Position numbers and translations under genes: made by a program. 15,048 nucleotides of DNA, taken from the NCBI GenBank assembly GCA_900549375.1, contig URNY01000057.1, positions 1-15,048 of the forward strand, read 5' to 3'. Of the stretch, positions 6,595 to 14,960 are shown piece after piece. This DNA is from an uncultured Bacteroidales bacterium. GTDB taxonomy: Bacteria > Bacteroidota > Bacteroidia > Bacteroidales > Muribaculaceae. The notes under the pieces were generated by a model, which saw only the letters and a program-made list of their open reading frames with translations, was not told where the DNA came from and did not search any database. Numbering within the stretch: position 1 is the first letter of the stretch; each line of letters begins with the position of its first letter.

Positions 6595-7897
6595 AATAGC
6601 CGGGTTTGTGGAGAAGCTTGAACATGTTCTTCTTGTAGGCTTCCACGCCGGGCTGGTTGAAGGGGTTCACGCCGAGCATATAGCCGGAGATTCCGCAGGC
6701 TTTCTCGAAGAAATAGATGAGCTGTCCGAGAGAGTATTCGTCGATAGCGGGAATCTCGATGCGGATATTGGGAACACCGCCGTCGACATGCGCCATCTTT
6801 GTGCCGAGCTCCGCCATCTTGTTGACTTCATCGATGCGTTTGCCGGCAAGATAGTTGATACCGTCGAGGTTCGCGGCGTCCATGGGCACGCGGTGTTCAA
6901 CGGCCGGTTTGGCCACGGACACCACGGTTTCGAAAATTGTGCGTTCACCTTCCTGAATCCACTGGCCCATAGAATGGAGGTCGGTGGTGAAATCCACGGA
7001 TGCGGGGAAGATTCCCTTGCCGTCCTTGCCCTCGCTCTCGCCGTAGAGCTGTTTCCACCACTCCGAGAAATAATGGAGTTTGGGGTTGAAGTTTACAAGA
7101 AGTTCTATCTTCTTGCCGCTGCGGTAAAGGGCGTTGCGCAGGCGGGCATAGGTCTGGGAGGGATTCTCGGGCGAAGGATGAAGAGTTGTTCTCTCCATGT
7201 CGGCGGCTCCGGCGAGGAGCTTCTTGATGTCGTGGCCGGCCACGGCGATCGGGAGCAGACCCACAGGAGTGAGCACCGAGAAACGGCCGCCCACATTGTC
7301 GGGAATCACGAATGTCTCGTAGCCCTCTTCGTCGGCCATCTGACGCAACGCACCCTTGCTGCCGTCGGTCACGGCCACGATGAGCTTGCGTGCCTCATCC
7401 TTGCCGACCTGCTTCACGAGCTGGTCCTTGAGCAGACGGAAAGCTATGGCGGGCTCGGTGGTGGTTCCCGATTTGGAGATCACGATGATACCGAAGCGTT
7501 TCCCTTCGAGAAGTTTCTGGAGCTCCGCGGTATAGTCCTCGCCGATGTTCTGGCCGGCATAGAGCACTTTGGGCTCGTGAGGCTTCGGAGCGTAATAGTC
7601 GGCAAAGCTGTCGGCCAAAGCGAAGTTCACGGCTTTTGCGCCGAGATAGCTTCCGCCGATACCGACGCAAACCACATAGTCGCAGTTTTCGCGCAGACGT
7701 TCGGCGGCTGCGTTGATACGGTCGACGAGCTCAGCGGGAGTCTCGGAGGGAAGACGGAGCCAACCGAGGAAATCATTGCCTGCGCCGGTGCCCTCTTCGA
7801 GAGTGGTCAGAGCCTGCACACTTTCGGCTTCCATGCCGTTGTATTCCTTTTCAGCGAAATAAACCGCATCCTGAATATTAAGATCGATTGTTTTCAT
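6593..7897 (-). CDS. pgi: glucose-6-phosphate isomerase
   Basis: This cytosolic glycolytic enzyme interconverts glucose 6-phosphate and fructose 6-phosphate, and also links the pentose phosphate products of xylose breakdown to the hexose pool. Its 434 residues match the shorter bacterial form. Sugar-phosphate isomerase signatures are clear: CVGIGGSYLGAKAV (77-90), VISKSGTTTEPA (139-150) and VGGRFSVLTPVGL (202-214). YGESEGKDGKG (285-295) holds the catalytic glutamate, TTDLHSMGQW (304-313) the ring-opening histidine H308, and GVNPFNQPGVEAYKK (409-423) the conserved lysine K422. The ATG at 7897 lies 29 bases after the lysS stop on the same strand, so the two genes probably share a transcript that ends at the terminator at 6495-6542. 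Confidence 0.97.
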   Translation of the reverse strand: MKTIDLNIQDAVYFAEKEYNGMEAESVQALTTLEEGTGAGNDFLGWLRLPSETPAELVDRINAAAERLRENCDYVVCVGIGGSYLGAKAVNFALADSFADYYAPKPHEPKVLYAGQNIGEDYTAELQKLLEGKRFGIIVISKSGTTTEPAIAFRLLKDQLVKQVGKDEARKLIVAVTDGSKGALRQMADEEGYETFVIPDNVGGRFSVLTPVGLLPIAVAGHDIKKLLAGAADMERTTLHPSPENPSQTYARLRNALYRSGKKIELLVNFNPKLHYFSEWWKQLYGESEGKDGKGIFPASVDFTTDLHSMGQWIQEGERTIFETVVSVAKPAVEHRVPMDAANLDGINYLAGKRIDEVNKMAELGTKMAHVDGGVPNIRIEIPAIDEYSLGQLIYFFEKACGISGYMLGVNPFNQPGVEAYKKNMFKLLHKPGY

Positions 7898-7926
7898 ACT
7901 TTATTTTGGGTTATTAGGGTAAATTC

Positions 7927-9495
7927 TCATTTCTTTTCACCTTCGTTTTCAGCAGATGTATCGGTCTCCCCGGCCTTCTCCTGCTTTTTCTCGGGACGCA
8001 TCTGGGGGAAGAGTAGCACTTCCTGAATTGTCTGTTGACCGGTAAGGAGCATCGCAAGGCGGTCCATACCGATGCCCATTCCGGAAGTGGGGGGCATTCC
8101 GTATTCGAGAGCGCGGATAAAATCGGCGTCTATAATCATGGCCTCGTCGTCGCCTTTGTCGGCGAGACGCATCTGCTCCACGAAGCGTTCGTACTGGTCG
8201 ATCGGGTCGTTGAGCTCCGAATACGCATTGGCCAGTTCCTTGCCGTTCACCATAAGTTCAAAACGCTCGGTGAGCTCGGGATGTTCACGGTGGCGTTTGG
8301 TGAGCGGCGACATCTCGATGGGATAGTCGGTGATGAAGGTGGGCTGGATAAAGCAACCTTCACACTTCTCGCCGAAAATCTCGTCGATGAGTTTGCCGCG
8401 TCCCATGGAGGGGTCGGTCTCTATGCCGCGTTCCTTGCAGAATGCGCGGAGATCATCCTCGCTTTTGCCCGTGATGTCGAAGCCGGTTTTCTCGAGTATG
8501 GCCTCGGTCATGGTTACACGTTTGTAGGGGGGCTTGAAATCTATCTCGTTGTCGCCGACCTTCACTTTGGTTGTGCCGTTCACGTCGAGTGCTATCTTTT
8601 CGAGCATCTTCTCGGTGAAGTCCATCATCCAGTTGTAATCCTTATAGGGGACATAAATCTCCATGCAGGTGAACTCCGGATTATGGGTGCGGTCCATGCC
8701 TTCGTTGCGGAAATTCTTGGAGAATTCATAGACTCCCTCGAAGCCTCCGACGATGAGGCGCTTGAGATAGAGCTCATCGGCGATGCGGAGATAAAGAGGA
8801 ATATCCAAAGCGTTATGATGCGTAATGAAAGGGCGGGCGGCGGCTCCTCCGGGAATTGCCTGAAGGATGGGGGTCTCAACCTCCGTATAGCCGAAGCTGT
8901 TGAAATAATCGCGCATGGAGTTGAACATACGGGTGCGTTTCAGGAAGATCTCACGCACGCCTGGGTTCACCACGAGGTCGACATAACGCTGGCGGTAGCG
9001 TTGCTCAGGGTCGGTGAATGCATCGTAAGCCTTGCCGTCCTTCATCTTCACGATGGGGAGGGGGCGGAGGCTCTTGCCGAGCACCGTTATTTCGCGGGCA
9101 TGGATGGATATCTCTCCCATCTGGGTGCGGAACACGTAGCCTTTAACGCCGATAAAATCGCCGATATCGAGAAGCTTCTTGAACACTACGTTATAGAAAT
9201 CCTTGTCTTCGCCCGGGCAGATGTCGTCGCGGCTTACGTATATCTGGATTCGGCCTTCGGAATCCTGAAGCTCCATGAAGGAGGCTTTGCCCATGATTCG
9301 GCGGCTCATTATGCGGCCGGCCACGGCTACCTCGCGCGGGGGCGTCAGATTGTCGTCGAAGTTAGTCTTTATCTCTTGGGAATGACCGCTCACGGGATAT
9401 TCCGCGGCGGGATAGGGGTCGATTCCGCGTTCGCGCAAAGCCTCGAGGCTGCGGCGGCGCACCTGTTCCTGTTCGCTGAGTTCTGTCGTTGCCAT
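7927..9495 (-). CDS. lysS: lysyl-tRNA synthetase (class II)
   Basis: The enzyme attaches lysine to tRNA-Lys in the cytosol. I choose the ATG at 9495, giving 522 residues that begin MATTELSEQEQVRRRSL, because this matches the usual N-terminus. The frame can be extended six codons to a TTG at 9513, but that start is less likely. An OB-fold anticodon-binding domain (about 55-140) precedes the class II catalytic core. Motif 1 lies around VETPILQAIPGG (206-217), motif 2 is FRNEGMDRTHNPEFT (262-276), and motif 3 is GMGIGMDRLAML (472-483). It ends in a charged lysine/glutamate tail. It is the first gene of an apparent lysS-pgi operon. In Bacteroides, as I recall, gpsA lies between these two genes, but here only 29 bases separate them. 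Confidence 0.97.
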   Translation of the reverse strand: MATTELSEQEQVRRRSLEALRERGIDPYPAAEYPVSGHSQEIKTNFDDNLTPPREVAVAGRIMSRRIMGKASFMELQDSEGRIQIYVSRDDICPGEDKDFYNVVFKKLLDIGDFIGVKGYVFRTQMGEISIHAREITVLGKSLRPLPIVKMKDGKAYDAFTDPEQRYRQRYVDLVVNPGVREIFLKRTRMFNSMRDYFNSFGYTEVETPILQAIPGGAAARPFITHHNALDIPLYLRIADELYLKRLIVGGFEGVYEFSKNFRNEGMDRTHNPEFTCMEIYVPYKDYNWMMDFTEKMLEKIALDVNGTTKVKVGDNEIDFKPPYKRVTMTEAILEKTGFDITGKSEDDLRAFCKERGIETDPSMGRGKLIDEIFGEKCEGCFIQPTFITDYPIEMSPLTKRHREHPELTERFELMVNGKELANAYSELNDPIDQYERFVEQMRLADKGDDEAMIIDADFIRALEYGMPPTSGMGIGMDRLAMLLTGQQTIQEVLLFPQMRPEKKQEKAGETDTSAENEGEKK

Positions 9496-9520
9496 AAAAT
9501 TCTGTTTAAACAACCTCTAT

Positions 9521-9600
9521 GTTGTAACAAGTTTATCCGGATTGCAGACCGTTTATCCGGGTTATAAAAAGTTTAAATTCGTTGTAACAAGTTTATTTTT
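9521..9600 (-). repeat. 20-base-phased direct repeats in the lysS leader
   Basis: On the plus strand GTTTAT or GTTTAA recurs at 9531, 9551, 9571 and 9591, exactly 20 bases apart. GTTTATCCGG is identical at 9531 and 9551, and the 16-base GTTGTAACAAGTTTAT is identical at 9521 and 9581. The array lies 26 to 105 bases upstream of the lysS ATG, in its leader or promoter region. Spacing near two helical turns would suit stacked protein binding, but slippage-derived repeats are equally possible. Confidence 0.55.
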
Positions 9601-9651
9601 TGCAAAATTAATAAAAAAATCCGTTATATCTGCTCTTATCCTTGCGAATCA

Positions 9652-9659
9652 CAAAGATA
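9652..9659 (-). promoter_or_regulatory. candidate lysS promoter -7 box
   Basis: The minus strand reads TATCTTTG, a full match to TAnnTTTG, immediately beyond the terminator of the upstream gene. Transcription from here would give a leader of about 150 bases carrying the phased repeats. A second match, TAATTTTG, lies at 9603-9610. Neither has a clear TTTG -33 box, so which is used cannot be told. Confidence 0.35.
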
Positions 9660-9661
9660 AA

Positions 9662-9687
9662 GCCGCGCCCCGGGAGCGGAGCGCGGC
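9662..9687 (-). terminator. G+C-rich hairpin, probable terminator of the large EEP gene
   Basis: GCCGCGC (9662-9668) pairs with GCGCGGC (9681-9687), with further pairing past a bulge. It lies 24 bases after the stop codon of the 1715-residue protein. On the minus strand it is followed by the short tract TTTATCTTTG, so the U run is weak but the position is right. Confidence 0.5.
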
Positions 9688-9710
9688 CATATTTACGGAT
9701 TTTCTGCGAA

Positions 9711-12700
9711 TCAGCGTTTCAGAAGTTTGAAGGTCTTTCCACCAAGGCGAATGATGTAAAGCCCGGGTTCGAGGGCGGGGATCGCCTCTGCGGCTTTCGC
9801 GCCCGCCACAACCGTCATACCGGCCGGGGTGAAAATATCCACCACGGCTTCTCCGTCGGCAAGGATTCCGGCGATGCCGGTCTCCGTGTCATCGAGGGGA
9901 GCCTCGAAAAGCAACAGAGGCGCGCGTTCAGCCGACGCAGCGGCTTTGACATAGGCGTGGTTAGGCATAACCTTGTCGGTGCTTCCCTCAGCAGGGACAA
10001 ACGAACCTACGCCATCGGCTTCGGCGAGAATATGGCTCTCGGGAGCCGGAGCAGTCTCTTCAAACACGCCGGTGAGCAGGCCTCCGATATATTCGGTATC
10101 CGTGTTTGTGGCCTGTCCCCGGAAACTGAATTCCTTTTGTCCGGCTTCGGAAGCCTTGACGATATAGGGGGTATTCGCCTCGATCCTGTCGGCGGGTGCG
10201 AGCGTGATCAGCTGATAGCGGATAGCCTCAGTCTCTCCCTTGGGGGTATAGCTCTTGATCTCGCCGAGGGAGGAAAGCGTGTAGACCCCGAGATTTTCGG
10301 GTACATCAGCTTCGAAAGGAAGGATGATGGTTCCGTACACATCTCCCTCCATAGTCCAATCCACGTTGACCGCCGGCTCTTCGAAATAGAGAGCAGGAAT
10401 AAGCGCGGTCTCCGACAGCCCTGTGATAAAGGCATGATACGGAGCTACGGCACCATGTTCCACTTCGCCGTTGTGATAGATGAATCCGGTGTTGCCGTTG
10501 AACGAAACGAGATGATGATCGCCTTCGGCGGGAAGCATCTCGGCGAATGTGCCCGTAAGGAGGCCGGACTTATACGTGTCTTTGGTATGTGTGGTCGTTC
10601 CCGAGAAGCGGTAGATTCCATCAGTGGTCGAGGCTGTGCGTACAACCGGGTCTGCGGGGGTCTTTTTCACGAGATAGGGGGTATTGGCTTCAATCCTGTC
10701 AGCCTTCTGAAGAGTAAGCAGACTGTAGGCCACGTTCCCGCCGTTCACCTCCGACTGGCTCGGAGCGATTACCGAATAGACCTCCAGACCGGCCGGTATA
10801 TCAGCTTCGAAGGGGAGCATGATGGTTCCGTAATTGTCGGTCTCCATATTCCAGTCGATATCCACATCGCGTCCAAGAAGAGTAAGGGTGAATTTGTCGG
10901 CTTTGAACCAGGGTCCGAGATTGAGCGGGCTCAGGTCGCTGTTGAAGTTGCCGTCGGCCGAGGGATAAAGACCGATCAGGATATCCGCGCTCTCCTGCGT
11001 AACCTCAAATTCCACGCTGATTGTCCGGAAAGCGTTGCCGGTCTCGGTTGTCACCATCTCGCCGGGAGTATTGTTCACGGCCAGGTAGAAACGGTTGCCT
11101 GCATCGGAAGCCACAAGGGCCGAAAGACGGTATTTTCCCGCGGGCACCCCTTTGACAGTCTGAGTCAGAGGTGCGGCCTTGGAATTGGCATATGCATTGA
11201 AGAGGTAATCGCGGTCCAGGCCTTCGGTGACGTATACATCCTCGTTTTTGGTGACCTTAGTATCGGAGTTGGGTTCCATTTCGATATTCCAGGCGGTCAT
11301 GTCACCGAGCTCGAAACTATAGTTTGTAATTGCTCCGCTCATGTCGGCTCCGGTTTCTGACTGCGAGAATATCAGCGCGCGCAGACGGCTGTAAAGCTCC
11401 TCGATCTCCTTGAGGCCGTTGCTTCCGTGCATCGGGTCGGCTTCAGCATTTGGCACGTTCTCATGCTCTGCTTTCCAGTGCTCGTCGAAGAGGTCGCGGT
11501 AGTCTTTGGCGCTCCATTGCGTACGGTATTTATCGGGGAGAGTAGCGGCAATCTGGTCGGTACGGGTGATGGCTTTCTGCAGACGGTCGTAGAAGAAACA
11601 TACCTTTGTATCGCCATGACGCGTCAGTTCGAACTTGTCGATCTTATACCATGAGCCGCCGAGGTCGGGATAGCTTCCGTCGGCATTTCCTCCGCGCACG
11701 GAGATAGTGACGGCTTCCGTGCTTTCCGCCACATCGAATTCGAGGCTGAACACGGCCGCCTTATCTTTCTGACGTTCGATCTTGAATGATTGTTTCTGAC
11801 CATTGGCCTCGAACCAGATATAGCTGTTCTGGTCGGCGGCCACCGTGGCGCGGAGACGATAGTGACCGGCAGGAAGTCCGGGGATAGTCTGCGAGAGCAC
11901 AGTGCCCTTGCCATCCTGCCATGTATTGAAGAGATAGTCGCCGTCGCAGCTCTCGAATGTATACGTTGCGTCGGAATTGGGTTTCACTCCCGTGTCGCCG
12001 GCGAATGTGGCGTCCCATCCGAGGGTCGTTCCGAATTCGAAGCTCGGGTTGATTATTGCCGATGTGTAAGACACGCCTTCGGAATTGGCCTGCGAATATA
12101 CTTTCGCACGCAGAAGGCCATAGATTTCATTGAATTCCTTGAGGCCGTCTCCTTCGATAGTGAGTTCGTCGACCATTGTCTGATAGCTCGAGAGATTCCA
12201 GTCCTCGTTATAGGGCGCCCCGAGATCGTTTACGCGCTTGGTTGCATCCTTTATGGCGCGTATTACCATATCATAAGCCGTGGCGTTTTCGCTGTCGCCC
12301 AGACGGGTGAGACGGAAGTTGTCGGCCTTGAATGCGGATTCTCCCCTCACTCCTATCTTAAGTTCTCCACCGTTGTGGATGAACTTGAGAGTTGTCTCTG
12401 TCAACGTCTCCGTAGAGGCAGGTGCAGCCTCGGGGGCGTTTGTCTTGCTCCGGTCCGCTGCGAGGAGCGTGGCTCCTGCCGACAAGAGGGCTTTCAGCTC
12501 ATAGGTTCCGGCCGGCATTCTGACGGCGAAGGTATGAGTGATTTCGCCGGCATCCGCATTAAGGATATAACTTCCGTCGGCCTCGCCCTCGGAGTTGACG
12601 ACGCGGGCGTTGGTGGCTGCGGAGGCGTCCCATTCCGAGATGTCGCCCATCTCGAAGGAATTGTTGAGGATGGCGCAGCTCATGTCGGCCGGTATCTCCT

Positions 12701-14858
12701 GCTGACGGGCGGCGGCTTTAGCAAGGGCCACATAGGTGTTGTGGATTTCGCGGGAACCGTCGCCGGAGATGAGCCTGTTTTCGTAGGCATCCTCCACTGC
12801 GTAGTTGTCGTAACCCGTGAGACCCGCGGCCTCGGCTTTGGCGCGGGCATCATCGATGGCGGCCTTGACGCGGTTGAGCGTCGCGAGATCTTCATCCGTC
12901 GGCCCGTAATATGTAAGCCGGAAGTTGTCGAAAAAGACAGAACCTGCCGAAGTATTCTCACTTGTTTTATCGATAATGGTCTTTATCTGGCCGTCTGTGA
13001 CAGTGATTCTTGCATTTACTGTATATTCTCCATTTGTGAATTTTTCCGCCGCATCCGAAATTGAGGTATTTCCACCGTTTTCGACTCTTGCGACATTGAG
13101 CGCAACGCCATTTATATTTAAGGTCGCATTATTGTTGTCGCTGAAAATTTGGCAAGAAACCTCATAAAGACCATTTGGCAGATTACTGTCGGTTTTTGTT
13201 ATAGTCCATAATGTTTTGTTTCCTTTGACACCCCATGACAATTTGTCATTATAGACTTTACATATCGTATTGGCCTTATCATTGCCACTTCCTCCTTGTT
13301 CGATTTTTACATTATTGCTTGCCTTGTTTGAAAAAGAATTGTCCCAGACTTTATTGTCTGGGTTGTTTGCTGATATGTTTGCTCCTTTAAAAAGGAATGT
13401 GGCGTCTTTGGGAGAAGATTCGGAGGCCATGCGGAGATCTGCCACCAACTCCTGTAGTGTGACTAATTCCCATTTTTGAGAAGAATTGCCTTCTTCAAAT
13501 GTTTTGCCGTTTACATAAAAATCATCATCATCCAGACCAAGTGCCATCTTGATGGGGTCCGAGCCTTCCGCAGGGGCTGAATAGGTAATGTAATATGATT
13601 TTTCTCCAGATATCTTTTCAAATTTCCATACATGCTGTATCTCTGAAGACTTGTCAATATATATATCCGGTCGATCAATATAACCGCAATTATTGCTGAT
13701 TATGAAGTCTGTATCTCCGGTATTGGAAGATATGAGCGTGAAGGGTTTGCCTGTATCTTTCATCACGGCATGAGTATCCCACCAACCACCGCTGTTTAAA
13801 TATTTCCCGGTCTTGACGTTGCGGAGGTAGTATTCGCCACCGGTGAGGGCCTGTCCGACGTTCTCTATCTCGAATTCGACGACGATGGGATAGTGGTCGG
13901 AAATCGAAGTGCCATCGGCACGTGTGAACTCGATATCCTGATTATAGCTTAGGGCTTTGAGCGTCACGCCGCGGGCATCCGTGTTCTCGATATAGAACAC
14001 TTTATCGACAACCTCGCCAGTCTGGAAGGCTTCGGCATTGGTGCCGTCGTATTTGCCGGGCACCATTATCGCAGGATCACCCACCGAGGGATATACCCCT
14101 TCGCGTTTGAGGTCGATCCAGGGATCATGCATCGTAAATCGCGGGTCGGCATCGATGCGGTCGAACATAAGTTCTTTGAGACGGTCGCGGGTGTAACGGC
14201 AGTTGGTGTCGCCCATCACGATTATGGGGCGTTTGTTGTCGCTGGCCAGAATCATGTCGACAAGCTGCGCCATCTGAATCTCGCGCGCCTGATTGTCGGC
14301 CTCGGTGGTCTCGGCATCCATGTGGAGGATATAGACATCCACCTCGAGACCCGGAGCGACACGCACCATGTAATAACGGTAACCTTTGGCAATCAGCTGG
14401 TCAGCCCCGTCATTAGTGATACCGTTGCGCTTGTTCCATAGATACCATTCCTCGCCCGAGACTGTGATGTTGGAACGCCAGAGAAGGTTGAGGCCGTCGG
14501 TCTCGAACCATTTGGAGCCGTTGAGATAGGGAACGACGTTAGTCACTTTCGAGGGAATCTCACCGCGGTAGGTTCCGCAGTTATAGACGCCATTGAGGCC
14601 GGACATCAGCTCCGTGTTGTAGTTAAAATTTTCGGAGACTCCGAAAAAGTCCCATCCTTTCTGGGAGATAAGGGTGCTCATCTCCGCTGTGCCCGCTGCC
14701 TGCGGGCCTTCCGGGTTAAGTTTCACATCGACGATACCGGCAGCCTTCACGTTTGGAGGCAGACCGTCGACGTTAAGGCTCGCCACGGTGAATGTTTTCT
14801 TCTGCGCCGCAACAGGCAACGCCAGAAGAAGGCAAAGCATTAACGTTAGTTTTTTCAT
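9711..14858 (-). CDS. large exported multidomain EEP-fold hydrolase with T9SS-like sorting domain
   Basis: This 1715-residue protein begins with a signal peptide (1-18, MKKLTLMLCLLLALPVAA). The DNase I-like EEP domain (about 22-332) keeps the expected residues: N29 in SLNVDG, E76 in VSENF, H179 in LHMDA, D217 and N219 in GDTN, and S320-D321-H322 in SDHYP. It should thus be an active metal-dependent phosphoesterase or nuclease. Next come a beta-trefoil-like domain (about 338-470, WKFEKI and QKWELV) and four jelly-roll-like modules (about 485-652, 726-854, 931-1082, 1173-1329), each ending in a motif like DNFRLT..G. Modules 2-4 start like AIxNxSFExG and are each preceded by a helical segment. 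Two related modules begin at about 1334 and 1499 with YGTIMLPFEAD or YGTIILPFEAD. The C-terminus (about 1655-1715, GLYIIRLGGKTFKLLKR) resembles a Por/T9SS type A sorting domain. It is probably anchored at the cell surface or secreted, and the add-on modules probably bind glycans. The substrate is unknown: DNA, sphingolipid or another phosphodiester are all possible. Confidence 0.85.
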   Translation of the reverse strand: MKKLTLMLCLLLALPVAAQKKTFTVASLNVDGLPPNVKAAGIVDVKLNPEGPQAAGTAEMSTLISQKGWDFFGVSENFNYNTELMSGLNGVYNCGTYRGEIPSKVTNVVPYLNGSKWFETDGLNLLWRSNITVSGEEWYLWNKRNGITNDGADQLIAKGYRYYMVRVAPGLEVDVYILHMDAETTEADNQAREIQMAQLVDMILASDNKRPIIVMGDTNCRYTRDRLKELMFDRIDADPRFTMHDPWIDLKREGVYPSVGDPAIMVPGKYDGTNAEAFQTGEVVDKVFYIENTDARGVTLKALSYNQDIEFTRADGTSISDHYPIVVEFEIENVGQALTGGEYYLRNVKTGKYLNSGGWWDTHAVMKDTGKPFTLISSNTGDTDFIISNNCGYIDRPDIYIDKSSEIQHVWKFEKISGEKSYYITYSAPAEGSDPIKMALGLDDDDFYVNGKTFEEGNSSQKWELVTLQELVADLRMASESSPKDATFLFKGANISANNPDNKVWDNSFSNKASNNVKIEQGGSGNDKANTICKVYNDKLSWGVKGNKTLWTITKTDSNLPNGLYEVSCQIFSDNNNATLNINGVALNVARVENGGNTSISDAAEKFTNGEYTVNARITVTDGQIKTIIDKTSENTSAGSVFFDNFRLTYYGPTDEDLATLNRVKAAIDDARAKAEAAGLTGYDNYAVEDAYENRLISGDGSREIHNTYVALAKAAARQQEIPADMSCAILNNSFEMGDISEWDASAATNARVVNSEGEADGSYILNADAGEITHTFAVRMPAGTYELKALLSAGATLLAADRSKTNAPEAAPASTETLTETTLKFIHNGGELKIGVRGESAFKADNFRLTRLGDSENATAYDMVIRAIKDATKRVNDLGAPYNEDWNLSSYQTMVDELTIEGDGLKEFNEIYGLLRAKVYSQANSEGVSYTSAIINPSFEFGTTLGWDATFAGDTGVKPNSDATYTFESCDGDYLFNTWQDGKGTVLSQTIPGLPAGHYRLRATVAADQNSYIWFEANGQKQSFKIERQKDKAAVFSLEFDVAESTEAVTISVRGGNADGSYPDLGGSWYKIDKFELTRHGDTKVCFFYDRLQKAITRTDQIAATLPDKYRTQWSAKDYRDLFDEHWKAEHENVPNAEADPMHGSNGLKEIEELYSRLRALIFSQSETGADMSGAITNYSFELGDMTAWNIEMEPNSDTKVTKNEDVYVTEGLDRDYLFNAYANSKAAPLTQTVKGVPAGKYRLSALVASDAGNRFYLAVNNTPGEMVTTETGNAFRTISVEFEVTQESADILIGLYPSADGNFNSDLSPLNLGPWFKADKFTLTLLGRDVDIDWNMETDNYGTIMLPFEADIPAGLEVYSVIAPSQSEVNGGNVAYSLLTLQKADRIEANTPYLVKKTPADPVVRTASTTDGIYRFSGTTTHTKDTYKSGLLTGTFAEMLPAEGDHHLVSFNGNTGFIYHNGEVEHGAVAPYHAFITGLSETALIPALYFEEPAVNVDWTMEGDVYGTIILPFEADVPENLGVYTLSSLGEIKSYTPKGETEAIRYQLITLAPADRIEANTPYIVKASEAGQKEFSFRGQATNTDTEYIGGLLTGVFEETAPAPESHILAEADGVGSFVPAEGSTDKVMPNHAYVKAAASAERAPLLLFEAPLDDTETGIAGILADGEAVVDIFTPAGMTVVAGAKAAEAIPALEPGLYIIRLGGKTFKLLKR
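12935..13810 (-). other. AT-rich segment inside the large EEP gene
   Basis: Base composition changes sharply inside one uninterrupted reading frame. Counting by hand, 13201-13260 has 19 G+C of 60 and 13261-13320 has 22 of 60, while 12781-12840 has 37 of 60 and 14221-14280 has 31 of 60. The segment encodes about residues 350-640, which are most of the trefoil-like domain and the first jelly-roll module, and the encoded protein is rich in asparagine, lysine and serine. It looks like a domain block inserted from a lower-G+C source or an unameliorated variant. The edges are estimates by eye. Confidence 0.6.
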
Positions 14859-14960
14859 AAAAGGTTAACGGAATATGGTTATAATGTTGGTTAGTTGGAT
14901 CAATACCCAATGCGATTCTCCAATCGGGGAGTTTGCGGAAGCTATTTTATCGGAGAGTTT

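Noticed and set aside
6608..8026. 472-codon plus-strand frame opposite pgi
   Set aside because: It is fully antisense to pgi and the end of lysS, both with intact family motifs.
9496..9513. Upstream TTG start for lysS
   Set aside because: The ATG at 9495 gives the standard N-terminus, and the six extra residues MFKQNF have no counterpart in the family that I recall.
8035..9567. 510-codon plus-strand frame opposite lysS
   Set aside because: It is antisense to lysS class II motifs and has no independent evidence of coding.
9642..11360. 572-codon plus-strand frame opposite the large EEP gene
   Set aside because: The minus-strand frame has a signal peptide, domains and a sorting domain; the opposite frame shows none and mirrors the repeats.
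14913..14926. Hairpin CGATT-CTCC-AATCG between the last two genes as a terminator
   Set aside because: The stem is only five pairs and has no T tract on the minus strand.
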